64,000 nucleotides of DNA from an uncultured Pseudomonadales bacterium. Its GTDB lineage: Bacteria; Pseudomonadota; Gammaproteobacteria; Pseudomonadales; Azotimanducaceae. The notes beneath the pieces are model-generated. The model was not told the origin of the DNA. It saw only the letters and a list, made by a program, of their open reading frames with translations, and did not search any database. Below are positions 45,614 to 54,576 of the stretch, one piece after another. The stretch's first letter is position 1, and the number at the start of each line of letters is the position of its first letter. Both the position numbers and the translations under genes were made by a program. The DNA is taken from the NCBI GenBank assembly GCA_958296165.1, contig OY282447.1, positions 930,001 through 994,000 of the forward strand, given 5' to 3'.

Positions 45614-47542
45614 CTACTCGGCGAGCAAACGGCGCTGCAAGAACAGCGCCGTCGCTGCGGCGAGATAGTCGCGGTTGGCCTTCTTGCGGAAGCCGTGGCC
45701 TTCGTCCTTGGCGAGCACGTACCACACCGGCACGCCCTGCTCGCGCAAAGCGGCGACGATCTGCTCGGATTCGCTGGCCGGCACGCGCGGATCGTTCTGG
45801 CCTTGCGAGATCAGCAACGGCGTGCCGATTTCGCGCACTCGATTGAGCGGCGAGATGGATTGCAGAAAAGCGCGCATGGCCGGGTCGCGTTCGTCGCCGT
45901 ACTCGGCCCGGCGCAGGTCTTGGCGGTAGGGCTGCGTGTTCCTTAGGAAAGTGACGAAGTTGCTGATGCCGACGCGCTCGATGCCAGCCCGCAAGCGGTC
46001 GCCGTAATGCACGAGCGAGGCGAGCACCATGTAGCCGCCGTAGGAACCGCCGGTCACGGCCACCCGGCTGGCGTCTAGATCCGGCGCCCGGTCGATCCAA
46101 TCCAACAACGCGCCGATGTCGCGCACGGAGTTCTCGCGGCGGCGGCCGTTGTCGAGCAGGAGATAGCTCTTGCCGTAGCCGCGCGAACCGCGCACGTTGG
46201 GGTAGATCACCGCGACGCCCAGTTCGTGCAGGTAATACTGCGTGCTGGGCGAAAAAGTAGGCCGCGCCTGGCTCTCCGGCCCGCCGTGGATGTTGACGAG
46301 CACCGGGTGCGGGCCGGGCCGGGGCGGGCGATACACGAACGCGGGGATGCGGCGGCCGTCGAACGAAGGGAAGCGGATCAGTTCCGGCTCTACCATGTCC
46401 TGCGGGCGCAGACCGCCGAGTTCGCTGCGTGTCCAGCGGCGCAACGCGCGGCTTTCGAAGTCGATGCTGTAGGCATCGGCCGGCGTCGTTGCAGAGCGCA
46501 GGGTGAAACCGAGACGGGTGCCGTCCGGATGAAAGCGCAAGCCAGAGACGATGCCGCTCGGCAGCGCTGGCAGGGCGATGAAAGCACCATCCGGCAGGTG
46601 CATCGCGAACAAGCGGCTGCTGCCATCTTCGTTGGTTACATAGGCGAGCCGGTCGCGGGCGTGGGAGACGGCAAAGGTCTCGACGTCCCAGGGCGTGTCT
46701 TCGGTCAGCGCCGTGACAGTGCCCGTGTCGCGGTGCAGCCGATGCAGGCGCCGAAACTCGCCACCCATGTCCGAGGTGAAATAGATGGCGCCGTCCGCAC
46801 CGTACGCCGCGGCGCCGAATGCCGCCGTCACATGGCCGAGCAGCCGCTCGCGTTTGCCGGTGGCGACATCGAGCTCGTACAGGCGCGCTTCGTTCACGGA
46901 CAGGTAGCGGGAAATCAACACGCGCCGCTCGTCCGGCGACCAATCCTCGATGCGCCAGCCAACGCCTTCGCCTTGCTGCAGCACCATCTTGTGGCCGTTT
47001 AGGTCTTGGGCGTGCAGATCCGAGTCCATGCCATTGCGTTCGGTGGTGGAGTAGCCGAGCCAGCGCCCGCTCGGCGACCAGGAGGCCCTCGTGTAGCGCG
47101 ACTTGCCGTCGCTCAAGAGCGAGTCCGTTCCGCTCCCTTCGTCGCGCCAGAACAGCTGGTAGAACTCAGAGCCGCCAACGTCCTTCACATAGACGAAGCC
47201 GTTGTAGGCGGGGTTCGGGTTCACCGTCGCGCCAGCCACCGGCTCGTCGAAGAAGGTGATCTGACGTCTCATGCCAAGCGGCGCCGCAACCCGATGCAGC
47301 TGCGTGGTGTCGCCGAACCGCGTGGCGACCAGCACGCCGTCGCCAAGCCAGCCGAGCAAGCGCGCGGAGCGCGTGTTCCGATAGCGAGCCAAGCCAGACA
47401 GCAAGGCGCTCGGCAGTTCCGGCACGCCTTGCACAACCAAGTTGCCGGCCGGCGCTTCGTCAGGTGGCGAGACGGGTGCCACGACAGCGCAGCCGGCGAT
47501 CGCCAGTGCCACGCAGCAGTGCAACGGCCGGGCGATCGTCAC
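45614..47542 (-). CDS. S9-family (prolyl-oligopeptidase-like) peptidase, lipoprotein
   Basis: This 642-residue protein starts at GTG 47542, overlapping the folA stop by four bases (GTGA). An N-terminal lipoprotein-like signal (PLHCCVALAIAGCAVVAP) is followed by a beta-propeller with WSPSGRWLGYS and WSPDERRVLIS repeats. The C-terminal alpha/beta-hydrolase domain has the nucleophile motif TGGSYGGYM, an Asp in QNDPRVP and a His in DEGHGF. It should cleave short peptides, probably in the periplasm. It is part of the lgt-folA-peptidase-kinase-like run. Confidence 0.9.
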   Translation of the reverse strand: MTIARPLHCCVALAIAGCAVVAPVSPPDEAPAGNLVVQGVPELPSALLSGLARYRNTRSARLLGWLGDGVLVATRFGDTTQLHRVAAPLGMRRQITFFDEPVAGATVNPNPAYNGFVYVKDVGGSEFYQLFWRDEGSGTDSLLSDGKSRYTRASWSPSGRWLGYSTTERNGMDSDLHAQDLNGHKMVLQQGEGVGWRIEDWSPDERRVLISRYLSVNEARLYELDVATGKRERLLGHVTAAFGAAAYGADGAIYFTSDMGGEFRRLHRLHRDTGTVTALTEDTPWDVETFAVSHARDRLAYVTNEDGSSRLFAMHLPDGAFIALPALPSGIVSGLRFHPDGTRLGFTLRSATTPADAYSIDFESRALRRWTRSELGGLRPQDMVEPELIRFPSFDGRRIPAFVYRPPRPGPHPVLVNIHGGPESQARPTFSPSTQYYLHELGVAVIYPNVRGSRGYGKSYLLLDNGRRRENSVRDIGALLDWIDRAPDLDASRVAVTGGSYGGYMVLASLVHYGDRLRAGIERVGISNFVTFLRNTQPYRQDLRRAEYGDERDPAMRAFLQSISPLNRVREIGTPLLISQGQNDPRVPASESEQIVAALREQGVPVWYVLAKDEGHGFRKKANRDYLAAATALFLQRRLLAE

Positions 47543-48063
47543 TTTCGTTCGTACACCTTGATGTCGTAGGCATGAGGATGCCGTTCGTCGACGGGATGAT
47601 GCGATTGCTCGATCACGCGCCAAGCGGCGAAATCGAACGGCGGAAAGAAGGTGTCGCCATCCAGTTCAGCGTCGATAAACGTGGCGTAGAGGCGATCCGC
47701 ATGCGGCAGCGCTTGCATGTATGGCTCCACGCCGCCAATCACGAAGCACTCGTCGGCAGGATCTTGTGCGGCAACGTCCAGCGCCGCGTCCATATCGGCA
47801 ACTACCGCGACGCCGGCAGCGGCGAAGCCACGCCTAGAGAGAACGACGTTCAAGCGTCCTGGCATCGGCCGATTGGCCGCTTGAAAAGTGCGCCGCCCCA
47901 TGATGACGGGCTTGCCAGCGGTGGTATTGCGAAAGTGGGCCAGTTCGTCGGGCAAGTCCCAGGCCAGCCGGCCGTCCTTGCCGATGACGCGATTGCTGGT
48001 CATCGCCCAGATCAGTGCAACACGCTGCCGAGCGCGCTTCGTTCTTCGAGACGAGCCGGTCAC
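47539..48063 (-). CDS. folA: dihydrofolate reductase
   Basis: This 174-residue protein starts at GTG 48063, overlapping the lgt stop by four bases. It shows ALIWAMTSNRVIGKDGRLAW, LPDELAHFRNTTAGKPVIMG, GRRTFQ, PMPGRLNVVLSR and ECFVIGG. It reduces dihydrofolate with NADPH. The usual LPW motif reads LAW. The N-terminal dozen residues are an extension relative to E. coli DHFR, and an internal start near the VALIWAM region is possible. Confidence 0.93.
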   Translation of the reverse strand: MTGSSRRTKRARQRVALIWAMTSNRVIGKDGRLAWDLPDELAHFRNTTAGKPVIMGRRTFQAANRPMPGRLNVVLSRRGFAAAGVAVVADMDAALDVAAQDPADECFVIGGVEPYMQALPHADRLYATFIDAELDGDTFFPPFDFAAWRVIEQSHHPVDERHPHAYDIKVYERK

Positions 48064-48881
48064 GCCGTTCTCGTTGCCTGCTTGCGGACCAGCAGATAGA
48101 GCCCAAACGCCGCCATCGGCAACGACAGCGCCTGGCCCATGGTGAGCCAATCGAACGCCACGAAGCCCTTGTGTACGTCTGGCTCGCGGAAGAACTCGGT
48201 GAGAAACCGCAATCCGCCATAGCCGAGCAGAAACATCCCGGAGATCTGCCCGGTGCGGCGCGGCCGCGCTGCGAACCACCACACCAGCGCGAACAGCACC
48301 AAGCCCTCCGCAGCGGCTTGATAGAGGCTGGACACATGCCGCAGAGCAGGCTCGAACTCGCCGAAGCAGGCGAGGTTGAGGTCGCCCACGCTGGCACAGG
48401 GAAAGCGCACGCCGAGCGGCGATTCCGTGACGCGACCAGGCAGTTCCGCATTGATGAAGTTGCCGAGCCGCCCGAACCCCAAGCCCACCGGCGCGAGCGG
48501 TGCGGCCAAGTCGGTAACGTCGAACAGCGAGCGCGAGGTCTTCTTCGCATAGAGCCAAGCAGCGCCGGCCACGCCCAAGAGGCCGCCGTGAAACGACATG
48601 CCGCCTTCCCAAATACGCACCAGCCACAAGGGGTCGCGCAGAAAGTCCTCGAAGCCATAGAACAGCACAAAGCCGACGCGCCCGCCGATCACCACGCCAG
48701 CCACGCCGTAGAACAGGAGATCAGCGATTTCCGGGGGCGTCCAGCGCGTGAGCTTGCGTTGCGAGCGCCACTTGCCGAGCAGATAGAAAGCGGCGAAGCC
48801 GAGCACGTACATCACCCCGTACCAACGCAAGGCCAACGGGCCGAGTTCCACGATGACGTTGTCTATGTGCGGATAGTTCAT
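48060..48881 (-). CDS. lgt: prolipoprotein diacylglyceryl transferase
   Basis: This 273-residue inner-membrane enzyme transfers diacylglycerol to the lipobox cysteine of prolipoproteins. It has the Lgt signature GRVGFVLFYGFEDFL, WEGGMSFHGGLLG, and GRLGNFINAELPGR, with about seven hydrophobic segments. It is the first gene of the minus-strand run lgt-folA-S9 peptidase-NAD-kinase-like gene. It is divergent from the NRDE gene. Confidence 0.96.
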   Translation of the reverse strand: MNYPHIDNVIVELGPLALRWYGVMYVLGFAAFYLLGKWRSQRKLTRWTPPEIADLLFYGVAGVVIGGRVGFVLFYGFEDFLRDPLWLVRIWEGGMSFHGGLLGVAGAAWLYAKKTSRSLFDVTDLAAPLAPVGLGFGRLGNFINAELPGRVTESPLGVRFPCASVGDLNLACFGEFEPALRHVSSLYQAAAEGLVLFALVWWFAARPRRTGQISGMFLLGYGGLRFLTEFFREPDVHKGFVAFDWLTMGQALSLPMAAFGLYLLVRKQATRTA

Positions 48882-49044
48882 GGGCGGGCACCTTGATACG
48901 CTATAAAGCGATGACTCGAACGCAAGGGATCGGCATGTATGTTAACCAAGGCTGCGTTCGCCGCCTAACCGTTCCGTACGCGGCAAACGAGCCAAACAGC
49001 AGTTCCACTGCCGAAGCGCCCGTGGAGACGCTCTTGCCCAAACG

Positions 49045-49902
49045 ATGTGTCTGATCCTCTTTGCCTATCAGCCCGGCGCACAGCGCTCGCTGGTGATCGC
49101 CGCCAACCGGGATGAGTTCTTCGCCCGCCCAGCCCTCGGCGCTCACTGGTGGGATGGCGGCCCGAACCACCGCGGCCAAGGAATCTATGGCGGGCGCGAT
49201 CTCGAAGCCCAAGGAGCATGGCTGGCCGCATCCGCAGACGGTCGCTTGGCGGCGGTTACGAATTGGACTGAAGACCGCAATGCGCCGAAGCAGCCCGGCT
49301 CGCGCGGCGACTTGGCGTATCGCTTCTTGTCCGCCGACGTACCGGCTCGGGACTTCGTCGCCGGCATCGACGGATCACTCTATGCCGGCTTCAATTTCAT
49401 CGCCTACGACGGCCGAGAGCTCGTCTACACGTCCAACCGCACGAGCGAAATCCGCACTCTGCAACCGGGCGTATACGGCCTCACCAATACCCGCCTCGGC
49501 CCAGGCTTGCCCATCGACGGCGACCACCGAGCGGATACGCCGCACCCGGCCGTGCAGCGGGCGTGGCCAAAGGCCGTCTTCGGCGCCAAGGCACTGAAGG
49601 CCATCGCCAGCACCGCTTCGGCCGCCGATTTGATCGCCCTGCTCGCCAAGCCGCACCTGCCGTTGGAGACGCCGGCAGACCGCGAACTCGCCCCGGAGCG
49701 CAGCTATTCGCCTTGCTTCATACACGGCGCGGAGTACGGCACCCGGGCCAGCACCGCGATCATCGTGGAGCGCGACGCGCTGGAGTTCGTGGAACAGCAG
49801 TACGAGCCGTTCGGCAAGCCCGGCGCGCGTGCCGCAACAACGATCACCCGGAACGCACCCTCCACTCCCCACACCTTCCCCCACCGAGAGGAGCGAACAT
49901 GA
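49045..49902 (+). CDS. NRDE (TANGO2-like) family protein
   Basis: This 285-residue protein begins MCLILFAYQ with the invariant early cysteine and the NRDE motif in VIAANRDEFFARP. It also has GGRDLEAQGAWLAAS, GRLAAVTNW and SRGDLAYRFL. It matches the family called NRDE/TANGO2, which in eukaryotes is linked to haem or lipid handling; the bacterial role is unclear. It overlaps the next gene by four bases (ATGA). Confidence 0.9.
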   Translation: MCLILFAYQPGAQRSLVIAANRDEFFARPALGAHWWDGGPNHRGQGIYGGRDLEAQGAWLAASADGRLAAVTNWTEDRNAPKQPGSRGDLAYRFLSADVPARDFVAGIDGSLYAGFNFIAYDGRELVYTSNRTSEIRTLQPGVYGLTNTRLGPGLPIDGDHRADTPHPAVQRAWPKAVFGAKALKAIASTASAADLIALLAKPHLPLETPADRELAPERSYSPCFIHGAEYGTRASTAIIVERDALEFVEQQYEPFGKPGARAATTITRNAPSTPHTFPHREERT

Positions 49903-50681
49903 ATCTAGACCTCACTGGCAAGACGGCCTTAGTGACCGGCGGCAGCATGGGCCTAGGCCGCGCAATGGCGGCTGCCTTCCACGGCGCTGGCGCAAACGTC
50001 GCCCTCCTGGCGCGCCGGCGCGAACCTTTGGAAGAGGCGAGAGCGGCCATCGAAGCGCAAGCCGGCGGCCGCGTTGGCACCTATCCCTGCGACGTGACCG
50101 ACCCAGCACAGATCGAAAGCGCCCTCGCCGCTGCCGCAACGGACTTGGGCACCATCGACATTCTGGTGAACAACGCCGGCCAGTCGCAAACAGGCCGCTT
50201 CGAGGATCTAACCGACGAGATCTGGCAGGCCGATTTGGACCTCAAGCTGTTTGCCGCCATCCGTTTCGCACGGGCGTTGTTCCCCGGCATGAAAGAGCGC
50301 CGCTGGGGCCGCATCGTCAACATCCTGAACACCGCCGCCAAAGCGCCGCCGCCCGGCTCGGCGCCGACGTCGGTGTCGCGCGCGGCCGGCATGGCGCTCA
50401 CCAAGGTTCTAGCCGGCGAAGGCGCACCGCACAACGTGTTGGTGAATGCGCTGATGATCGGCAGCATCAAGTCCGATCAGATCCGCCGCGCCTATCAGCG
50501 TTCCGGCGGCGATGCGAGTTTCGACGACTTCGTGGCGAACGCCGGCAAGTCACTGCCGATGGGCCGCATGGGCGAAGCGGAGGAGTGCGCCAATGTGGCG
50601 CTGTTCCTGGTTTCCGAAGGCGCTTCCTACCTGACCGGCTGCGCCATCAACATGGATGGCGGGCTTTCTCGGGTAGTGTGA
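49899..50681 (+). CDS. divergent short-chain dehydrogenase/reductase
   Basis: This 260-residue protein starts at ATG 49899, overlapping the upstream stop, with GAGAGGAG as ribosome site. The cofactor motif TGGSMGLG (about 13-20) and NNAG (about 91-94) are intact, and the C-terminus has TGCAINMDGGLSRVV. The catalytic Tyr-x-x-x-Lys is replaced: the aligned stretch is TSVSRAAG with Thr 157 and Arg 161, and the usual Ser region reads ILNTAAK. It may thus be catalytically altered or use other residues. Similar SDR groups lacking Tyr-Lys exist. Confidence 0.85.
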   Translation: MNLDLTGKTALVTGGSMGLGRAMAAAFHGAGANVALLARRREPLEEARAAIEAQAGGRVGTYPCDVTDPAQIESALAAAATDLGTIDILVNNAGQSQTGRFEDLTDEIWQADLDLKLFAAIRFARALFPGMKERRWGRIVNILNTAAKAPPPGSAPTSVSRAAGMALTKVLAGEGAPHNVLVNALMIGSIKSDQIRRAYQRSGGDASFDDFVANAGKSLPMGRMGEAEECANVALFLVSEGASYLTGCAINMDGGLSRVV

Positions 50682-50722
50682 GAGAGCGTAAGAGGGATCT
50701 CGCTCGTCGTTGAACGCTCAGC

Positions 50723-51565
50723 GTGGAGACCCCATCCGTCGACGTTGTTCAGATCGTGGTCTTGGCGTTCATCCAAGGCGTCACGGAGTTCCTGCCCATA
50801 TCGAGCTCGGCGCACCTGATCCTGCCGTCGGCGCTCTCCGGCTGGCAGGATCAGGGGCTGGCGCTCGACATCGCCGTGCATCTAGGCACGCTCCTGGCGG
50901 CCGTTGTCCACTTCCGCCGCGATCTCGCCGGATTTGCCACTAGCAGCTGGGCGCTGGCGCGGCGGCGAGAGCGCGACGACAACGTGAACATGCTGCTGCG
51001 CATCGGCGCGGCAACTGTGCCAATCGCCGTTGCCGGGGCGCTGTTCAAAGCACCGATCGAGGCACACTTGCGCACCACGACCGTCATCGCAGTCACCACG
51101 ATCGCGTTCGGCCTGGCGCTCTGGTGGGCGGATCGGCGACGCGGCCCCGCAGCTTGCGCAGGCACCCCGGCTTGGACACGCGGCGCGGTTGCCGAAAAGC
51201 TGCCAACCTACGGCCAAGCATTGCTGATCGGCCTGGCCCAGGCGTTGGCTCTTGTGCCGGGCGCATCGCGTGCCGGCGTGACCATCACCGCGGCCCTGGC
51301 TTTGGGCTTTGGCAGAACCGCCGCGCTACGGTTTTCCTTCCTGCTGGCCATTCCTGCCATCGCCGGCGCGGCGCTGTTTGCGGCCGTTGATGCCGACCCG
51401 CGCACCATGTTGCCGTGGCCGGCGCTGACCACCGGCTTCGTGGTCGCCGCTGGTAGCGCATTCCTGTGCGTCGGCGCGTTTCTGCGCGTGGTCGAGCACA
51501 TCGGCATGACGCCATTCGCGATCTATCGCGTGTTGCTGGGGCTCGCGCTGTTGGCGTTCTTCTAG
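50723..51565 (+). CDS. uppP: undecaprenyl-diphosphatase UppP/BacA
   Basis: This 280-residue membrane enzyme recycles undecaprenyl diphosphate to the monophosphate carrier for wall synthesis. Its motifs are VTEFLPISSSAHLIL near the N-terminus and VPGASRAGVTITAALALG in the second half, with eight or so hydrophobic segments. It starts at GTG 50723, 41 bases after the SDR gene. It is convergent with the VOC gene. Confidence 0.95.
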   Translation: METPSVDVVQIVVLAFIQGVTEFLPISSSAHLILPSALSGWQDQGLALDIAVHLGTLLAAVVHFRRDLAGFATSSWALARRRERDDNVNMLLRIGAATVPIAVAGALFKAPIEAHLRTTTVIAVTTIAFGLALWWADRRRGPAACAGTPAWTRGAVAEKLPTYGQALLIGLAQALALVPGASRAGVTITAALALGFGRTAALRFSFLLAIPAIAGAALFAAVDADPRTMLPWPALTTGFVVAAGSAFLCVGAFLRVVEHIGMTPFAIYRVLLGLALLAFF

Positions 51566-51596
51566 CGTGCCAAGCGCGACCTTGGGCCTCATTGCG

Positions 51597-52373
51597 CTAC
51601 GGATCCAACAGTCGAAAGCGCACTCCGCACACGTGTACTTCGTCGTCCGAGACGTAGCTGCCGCGCTCTTTGGCCTTGGCAAGCACATGATCGCGGTTCG
51701 CCACCTTGAGGTCCAACCCACCCAGGCCGTAGCCGCGCCCATCGGCGGCTTCAACGAAGCGCACGTCGACGTTGTTCAACGCCATGTGCAACACGCTGCC
51801 GGCGCGCCGCACCGGCAAGCCGGCAACTTTGCCCCATAGCTCGGCCAAGCCGACCGGGTCCGGCCCTTGCAGTTCCACCGCGGCGTAATCCACAGTAACG
51901 GATTGATCCACTTTGTCGAACCATTGCGTGCCGCCGGCCGGCTCCCAGTTGCCGGTGAAGTCGTTCGCGTCGTCCCAGTCGATCTCGAAGAACGCCGCTT
52001 TCATGTCGCCGGGATGGATCTGGCAGATGTTCCAGTTGCCCCGATCCACTTCCCAGGCGACGCGCACGCCGTTGTCGAGCGCACGCTGGCGCACGGCTTG
52101 CTGGTTGGCGCTGGAATCGGCTTGGCAGATCACCATGTAGCCGCCATCGCCGCCGCGCCGATCCAGATAGCGGCCGGCGGCGGTGTTCTCTTGCACCGGC
52201 ACCACCACCTCCAACAGGTTGCGGCCGATGGGCAGCAAAGTGTTGACGAGGCCCCACTTGCCAACACCCGCATCTACGAAGCAGCGGTGAATGCCGAAGA
52301 TCTGCTCCAAGTCGTCGATGGTGGAATCCAAGTCGCGAGCGACTAAGCAGATTTGGCGCAGCTGAATGGTCAT
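51597..52373 (-). CDS. VOC-superfamily (glyoxalase-like) protein
   Basis: This 258-residue protein starts at ATG 52373 (MTIQLRQICLVARDLDSTI, a vicinal-oxygen-chelate start). It has two-domain features: RNLLEVVVPVQENTAAGRYLDRRGGDGGYMVI and a second half with FFEIDWDDANDF. It is probably a metal enzyme of the dioxygenase or lyase type; the substrate is unknown. Only 26 bases separate its start from the divergent outer-membrane protein gene, so the promoters must overlap coding sequence. Confidence 0.8.
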   Translation of the reverse strand: MTIQLRQICLVARDLDSTIDDLEQIFGIHRCFVDAGVGKWGLVNTLLPIGRNLLEVVVPVQENTAAGRYLDRRGGDGGYMVICQADSSANQQAVRQRALDNGVRVAWEVDRGNWNICQIHPGDMKAAFFEIDWDDANDFTGNWEPAGGTQWFDKVDQSVTVDYAAVELQGPDPVGLAELWGKVAGLPVRRAGSVLHMALNNVDVRFVEAADGRGYGLGGLDLKVANRDHVLAKAKERGSYVSDDEVHVCGVRFRLLDP

Positions 52374-52399
52374 GGGCTTGTTCCTCTCGTGCAGCGGCT

Positions 52400-53182
52400 A
52401 TGATTGATCGGATGAGTCGATTGTGCCATGCGTTGTGGCTGCTGGGGTTTGCCGCGATGCCGGCCACCGCCGGCGACGTGAAGTTGGAGGTGGGCGGCGG
52501 ACTGCCGCGCCACGACGGCTTTCTGCAAACCCCTGCCGGCGGCACCCCCGGCACGTCGAGCGCCGAGCGGCCTACATTCGCCGAAACCGCATTGCGCGAC
52601 GGCACCTATCGCTGGCTAGCCGCAGCGTTCGACTTGGAGCGGTTTCGTTTCCACGCACGCTACGAGGCAATCCGCACCGATGGCGAAGCTCAGCTGGGCC
52701 AGATGTTGACCAGCCAGGGCCAGTTCTTCAACGCTGGCCAGCGCATTCGCTCAAAGGCTTCGTTCGACGGCCTTTCGCTCGCGCTGACGTGGACGTTCGC
52801 CTCGTCTAGAGGCTGGCACTCGGAGGTTGGCGGCGAGCTCGCGTGGACCGCCTTCGATCTGCGCATCCAAGGCAACGAAAGCAGTGTGGATCGCGCCTAT
52901 CACGTCCATACCGTCGGCATCCTCGGCGCACTGTACAAACAGCTGGGCACTCGTTGGCGTTTTGGCGCGGTGCTTGGCGCAGCGCCCCGCTTCGACGGCG
53001 CCGGCAGCCGATACCGGCTGGCGCCCCACATCGATCTGCGCTTGGGAGAGCGCTGGAACGTGGCCCTCGGCGTGCGTTTCGAGCAGTTCCGCTACGACGA
53101 CGCGCACAAGCAAGCGCTGCCCAATCGCCTGCTCGTGCGGCGGCGCGTGCTGCCTACGTTGTCGATGAGCGCTCGCTTCTAA
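52400..53182 (+). CDS. outer-membrane beta-barrel protein, unknown family
   Basis: This 260-residue protein has a signal peptide (MSRLCHALWLLGFAAMPATAG, cleavage near ATA-G). Alternating amphipathic strands (RFRFHARYEAIRTD, SLALTWTF, HSEVGGELAWTAFDLRI) follow, with a terminal strand ending in aromatic SMSARF, as expected for a small outer-membrane barrel. No family is recognised. It ends 10 bases before ccmA, so it may be co-transcribed with the ccm genes. ATG 52412 is an alternative start. Confidence 0.65.
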   Translation: MIDRMSRLCHALWLLGFAAMPATAGDVKLEVGGGLPRHDGFLQTPAGGTPGTSSAERPTFAETALRDGTYRWLAAAFDLERFRFHARYEAIRTDGEAQLGQMLTSQGQFFNAGQRIRSKASFDGLSLALTWTFASSRGWHSEVGGELAWTAFDLRIQGNESSVDRAYHVHTVGILGALYKQLGTRWRFGAVLGAAPRFDGAGSRYRLAPHIDLRLGERWNVALGVRFEQFRYDDAHKQALPNRLLVRRRVLPTLSMSARF

Positions 53183-53192
53183 TCGTCCTGGG

Positions 53193-53786
53193 ATGTCTGT
53201 GCCGTTCCTAGTCGCCGAGGGCGTCTCTTGCGTCGTCGCCACGCGCTGCCTCTTTCGCGATCTAAACATCACGGCCGGCGGCGGCGATCTCGTAGAGATC
53301 CGCGGCGCCAACGGCAGCGGCAAGAGCACGTTGCTGCGCGGCCTCGCCGGGCTGCATGTGTTTCACACCGGGCGGCTGCGCAGGCATGTGGACTTCGAGT
53401 ACTTGGGCCACCGCGCCGGTCTAGGCGAACGTTTGACGCCAGTGGAGAACATCCGTTGGCTGCTGCGGATGCGGCATCAGCGTGTCGACGTACACGCCGT
53501 CGATGCGGCCATGATCCGGCTCGGCCTGCATGGCGCGGCGGACGAGCTGTGCGCGACGCTTTCTGCCGGCCAACAACGCCGCGCGGCCTTGGCGCGGCTG
53601 GTCGTGAGCGACGCGCCGCTGTGGCTGCTCGATGAGCCGCTGACGGCGCTGGACCCCTCCGGGGTCGATTTAGTGCGCCGGCTGGTCGCCGAACATCGCG
53701 CCTCTGGCGGTGCCGTCATCTGCGCCACCCACGCCAACATCGCCGCGCAGGAGCGCACCTCGCACGAGATCGTCCTCGGCCAATGA
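53193..53786 (+). CDS. ccmA: haem exporter ATP-binding subunit CcmA
   Basis: This 197-residue ABC ATPase has Walker A GANGSGKSTLLRGLAG, an LSAGQQRRAALARL signature and Walker B LWLLDEPLTALDPSG. Its short length and the following ccmB identify it as CcmA of System I cytochrome c maturation, which releases haem-loaded CcmE. It overlaps ccmB by four bases (ATGA). Confidence 0.92.
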   Translation: MSVPFLVAEGVSCVVATRCLFRDLNITAGGGDLVEIRGANGSGKSTLLRGLAGLHVFHTGRLRRHVDFEYLGHRAGLGERLTPVENIRWLLRMRHQRVDVHAVDAAMIRLGLHGAADELCATLSAGQQRRAALARLVVSDAPLWLLDEPLTALDPSGVDLVRRLVAEHRASGGAVICATHANIAAQERTSHEIVLGQ

Positions 53787-54433
53787 GCGTCTTCTTCGCA
53801 CAGTTGCGGCGCGATTTGCTGATCGCAATTCGAGACCGCTCCGAAGCGGCCAATCCGATCGCCTTCTTCCTCCTTGCCGTCTTGCTGCTCGGCCTTGGGC
53901 TTGGCCGCGACGCTGGCACGCTTGGCCCCGGCGCCATCTGGGTGCTGGCGCTGTTCGCCAATGTGCTGGCCGCAGAGGGCCTGTTTCGGCGCGACCACGA
54001 AGACGGCACGCTCGAACAGATGCTCGTGCGCGCCCGTCCGCTCTTTCCGGCCGTGCTCGGCAAGCTGGCCGCGCACTGGCTGTTGGCCGGGCTGCCGCTA
54101 GCCGCGCTCAGCCCGCTTGCTGTCTTCTTCCTGCACGGTTCGATGGCGGGCGCAACGCCTTTGTGCGGCACTTTGTTGTTGGGCACGCCCATACTGGCAG
54201 CTCTCAGCGCCATCGGCGCCGCGCTGACGGTGGGCACGGGCCGAGGCGGAATGTTGCTGGCGATCCTCGTGATGCCTTTGTACGTGCCGGTTCTCGTGTT
54301 CGGCGTCGGCGCTGCCAAGGCTGCAGATGGCGCAGCGTTCGCACAGCTGATGCTAGCGGCAATGCTCGTCGCAGCACTGACCACGGCCCCCTTCGCCGTG
54401 GGCAAGGCGCTCTCCATCAGCCAGGAATACTAG
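53783..54433 (+). CDS. ccmB: haem exporter permease subunit CcmB
   Basis: This 216-residue inner-membrane protein begins MSVFFAQLRRDLLIAIRDRSEAANPIAFFLL and has six hydrophobic segments with the FRRDHEDGTLEQML motif typical of CcmB. It pairs with CcmA and CcmC. The stop at 54433 is followed not by ccmC but by about 1.8 kb of unrelated DNA. Confidence 0.93.
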   Translation: MSVFFAQLRRDLLIAIRDRSEAANPIAFFLLAVLLLGLGLGRDAGTLGPGAIWVLALFANVLAAEGLFRRDHEDGTLEQMLVRARPLFPAVLGKLAAHWLLAGLPLAALSPLAVFFLHGSMAGATPLCGTLLLGTPILAALSAIGAALTVGTGRGGMLLAILVMPLYVPVLVFGVGAAKAADGAAFAQLMLAAMLVAALTTAPFAVGKALSISQEY

Positions 54434-54576
54434 CCAGGCGTTCCAAGGGTTGAGCCGCGTGGCAAAGGCCTGCGACACGCATGCGCAGCGAAAACAAGAG
54501 TGCCTCATCGACATGATCCGCCACAGCCCTGCCACGCTCCTTGCCGCCGTCGCGGAGGGCTGCTACGGTGCAAAAG

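Noticed and set aside
45591-46943. Long open frame extending the NAD-kinase-like gene upstream
   Set aside because: The extension is a shadow of the S9 peptidase, Arg/Ala-rich without motifs, while the conserved family start is at 45590.
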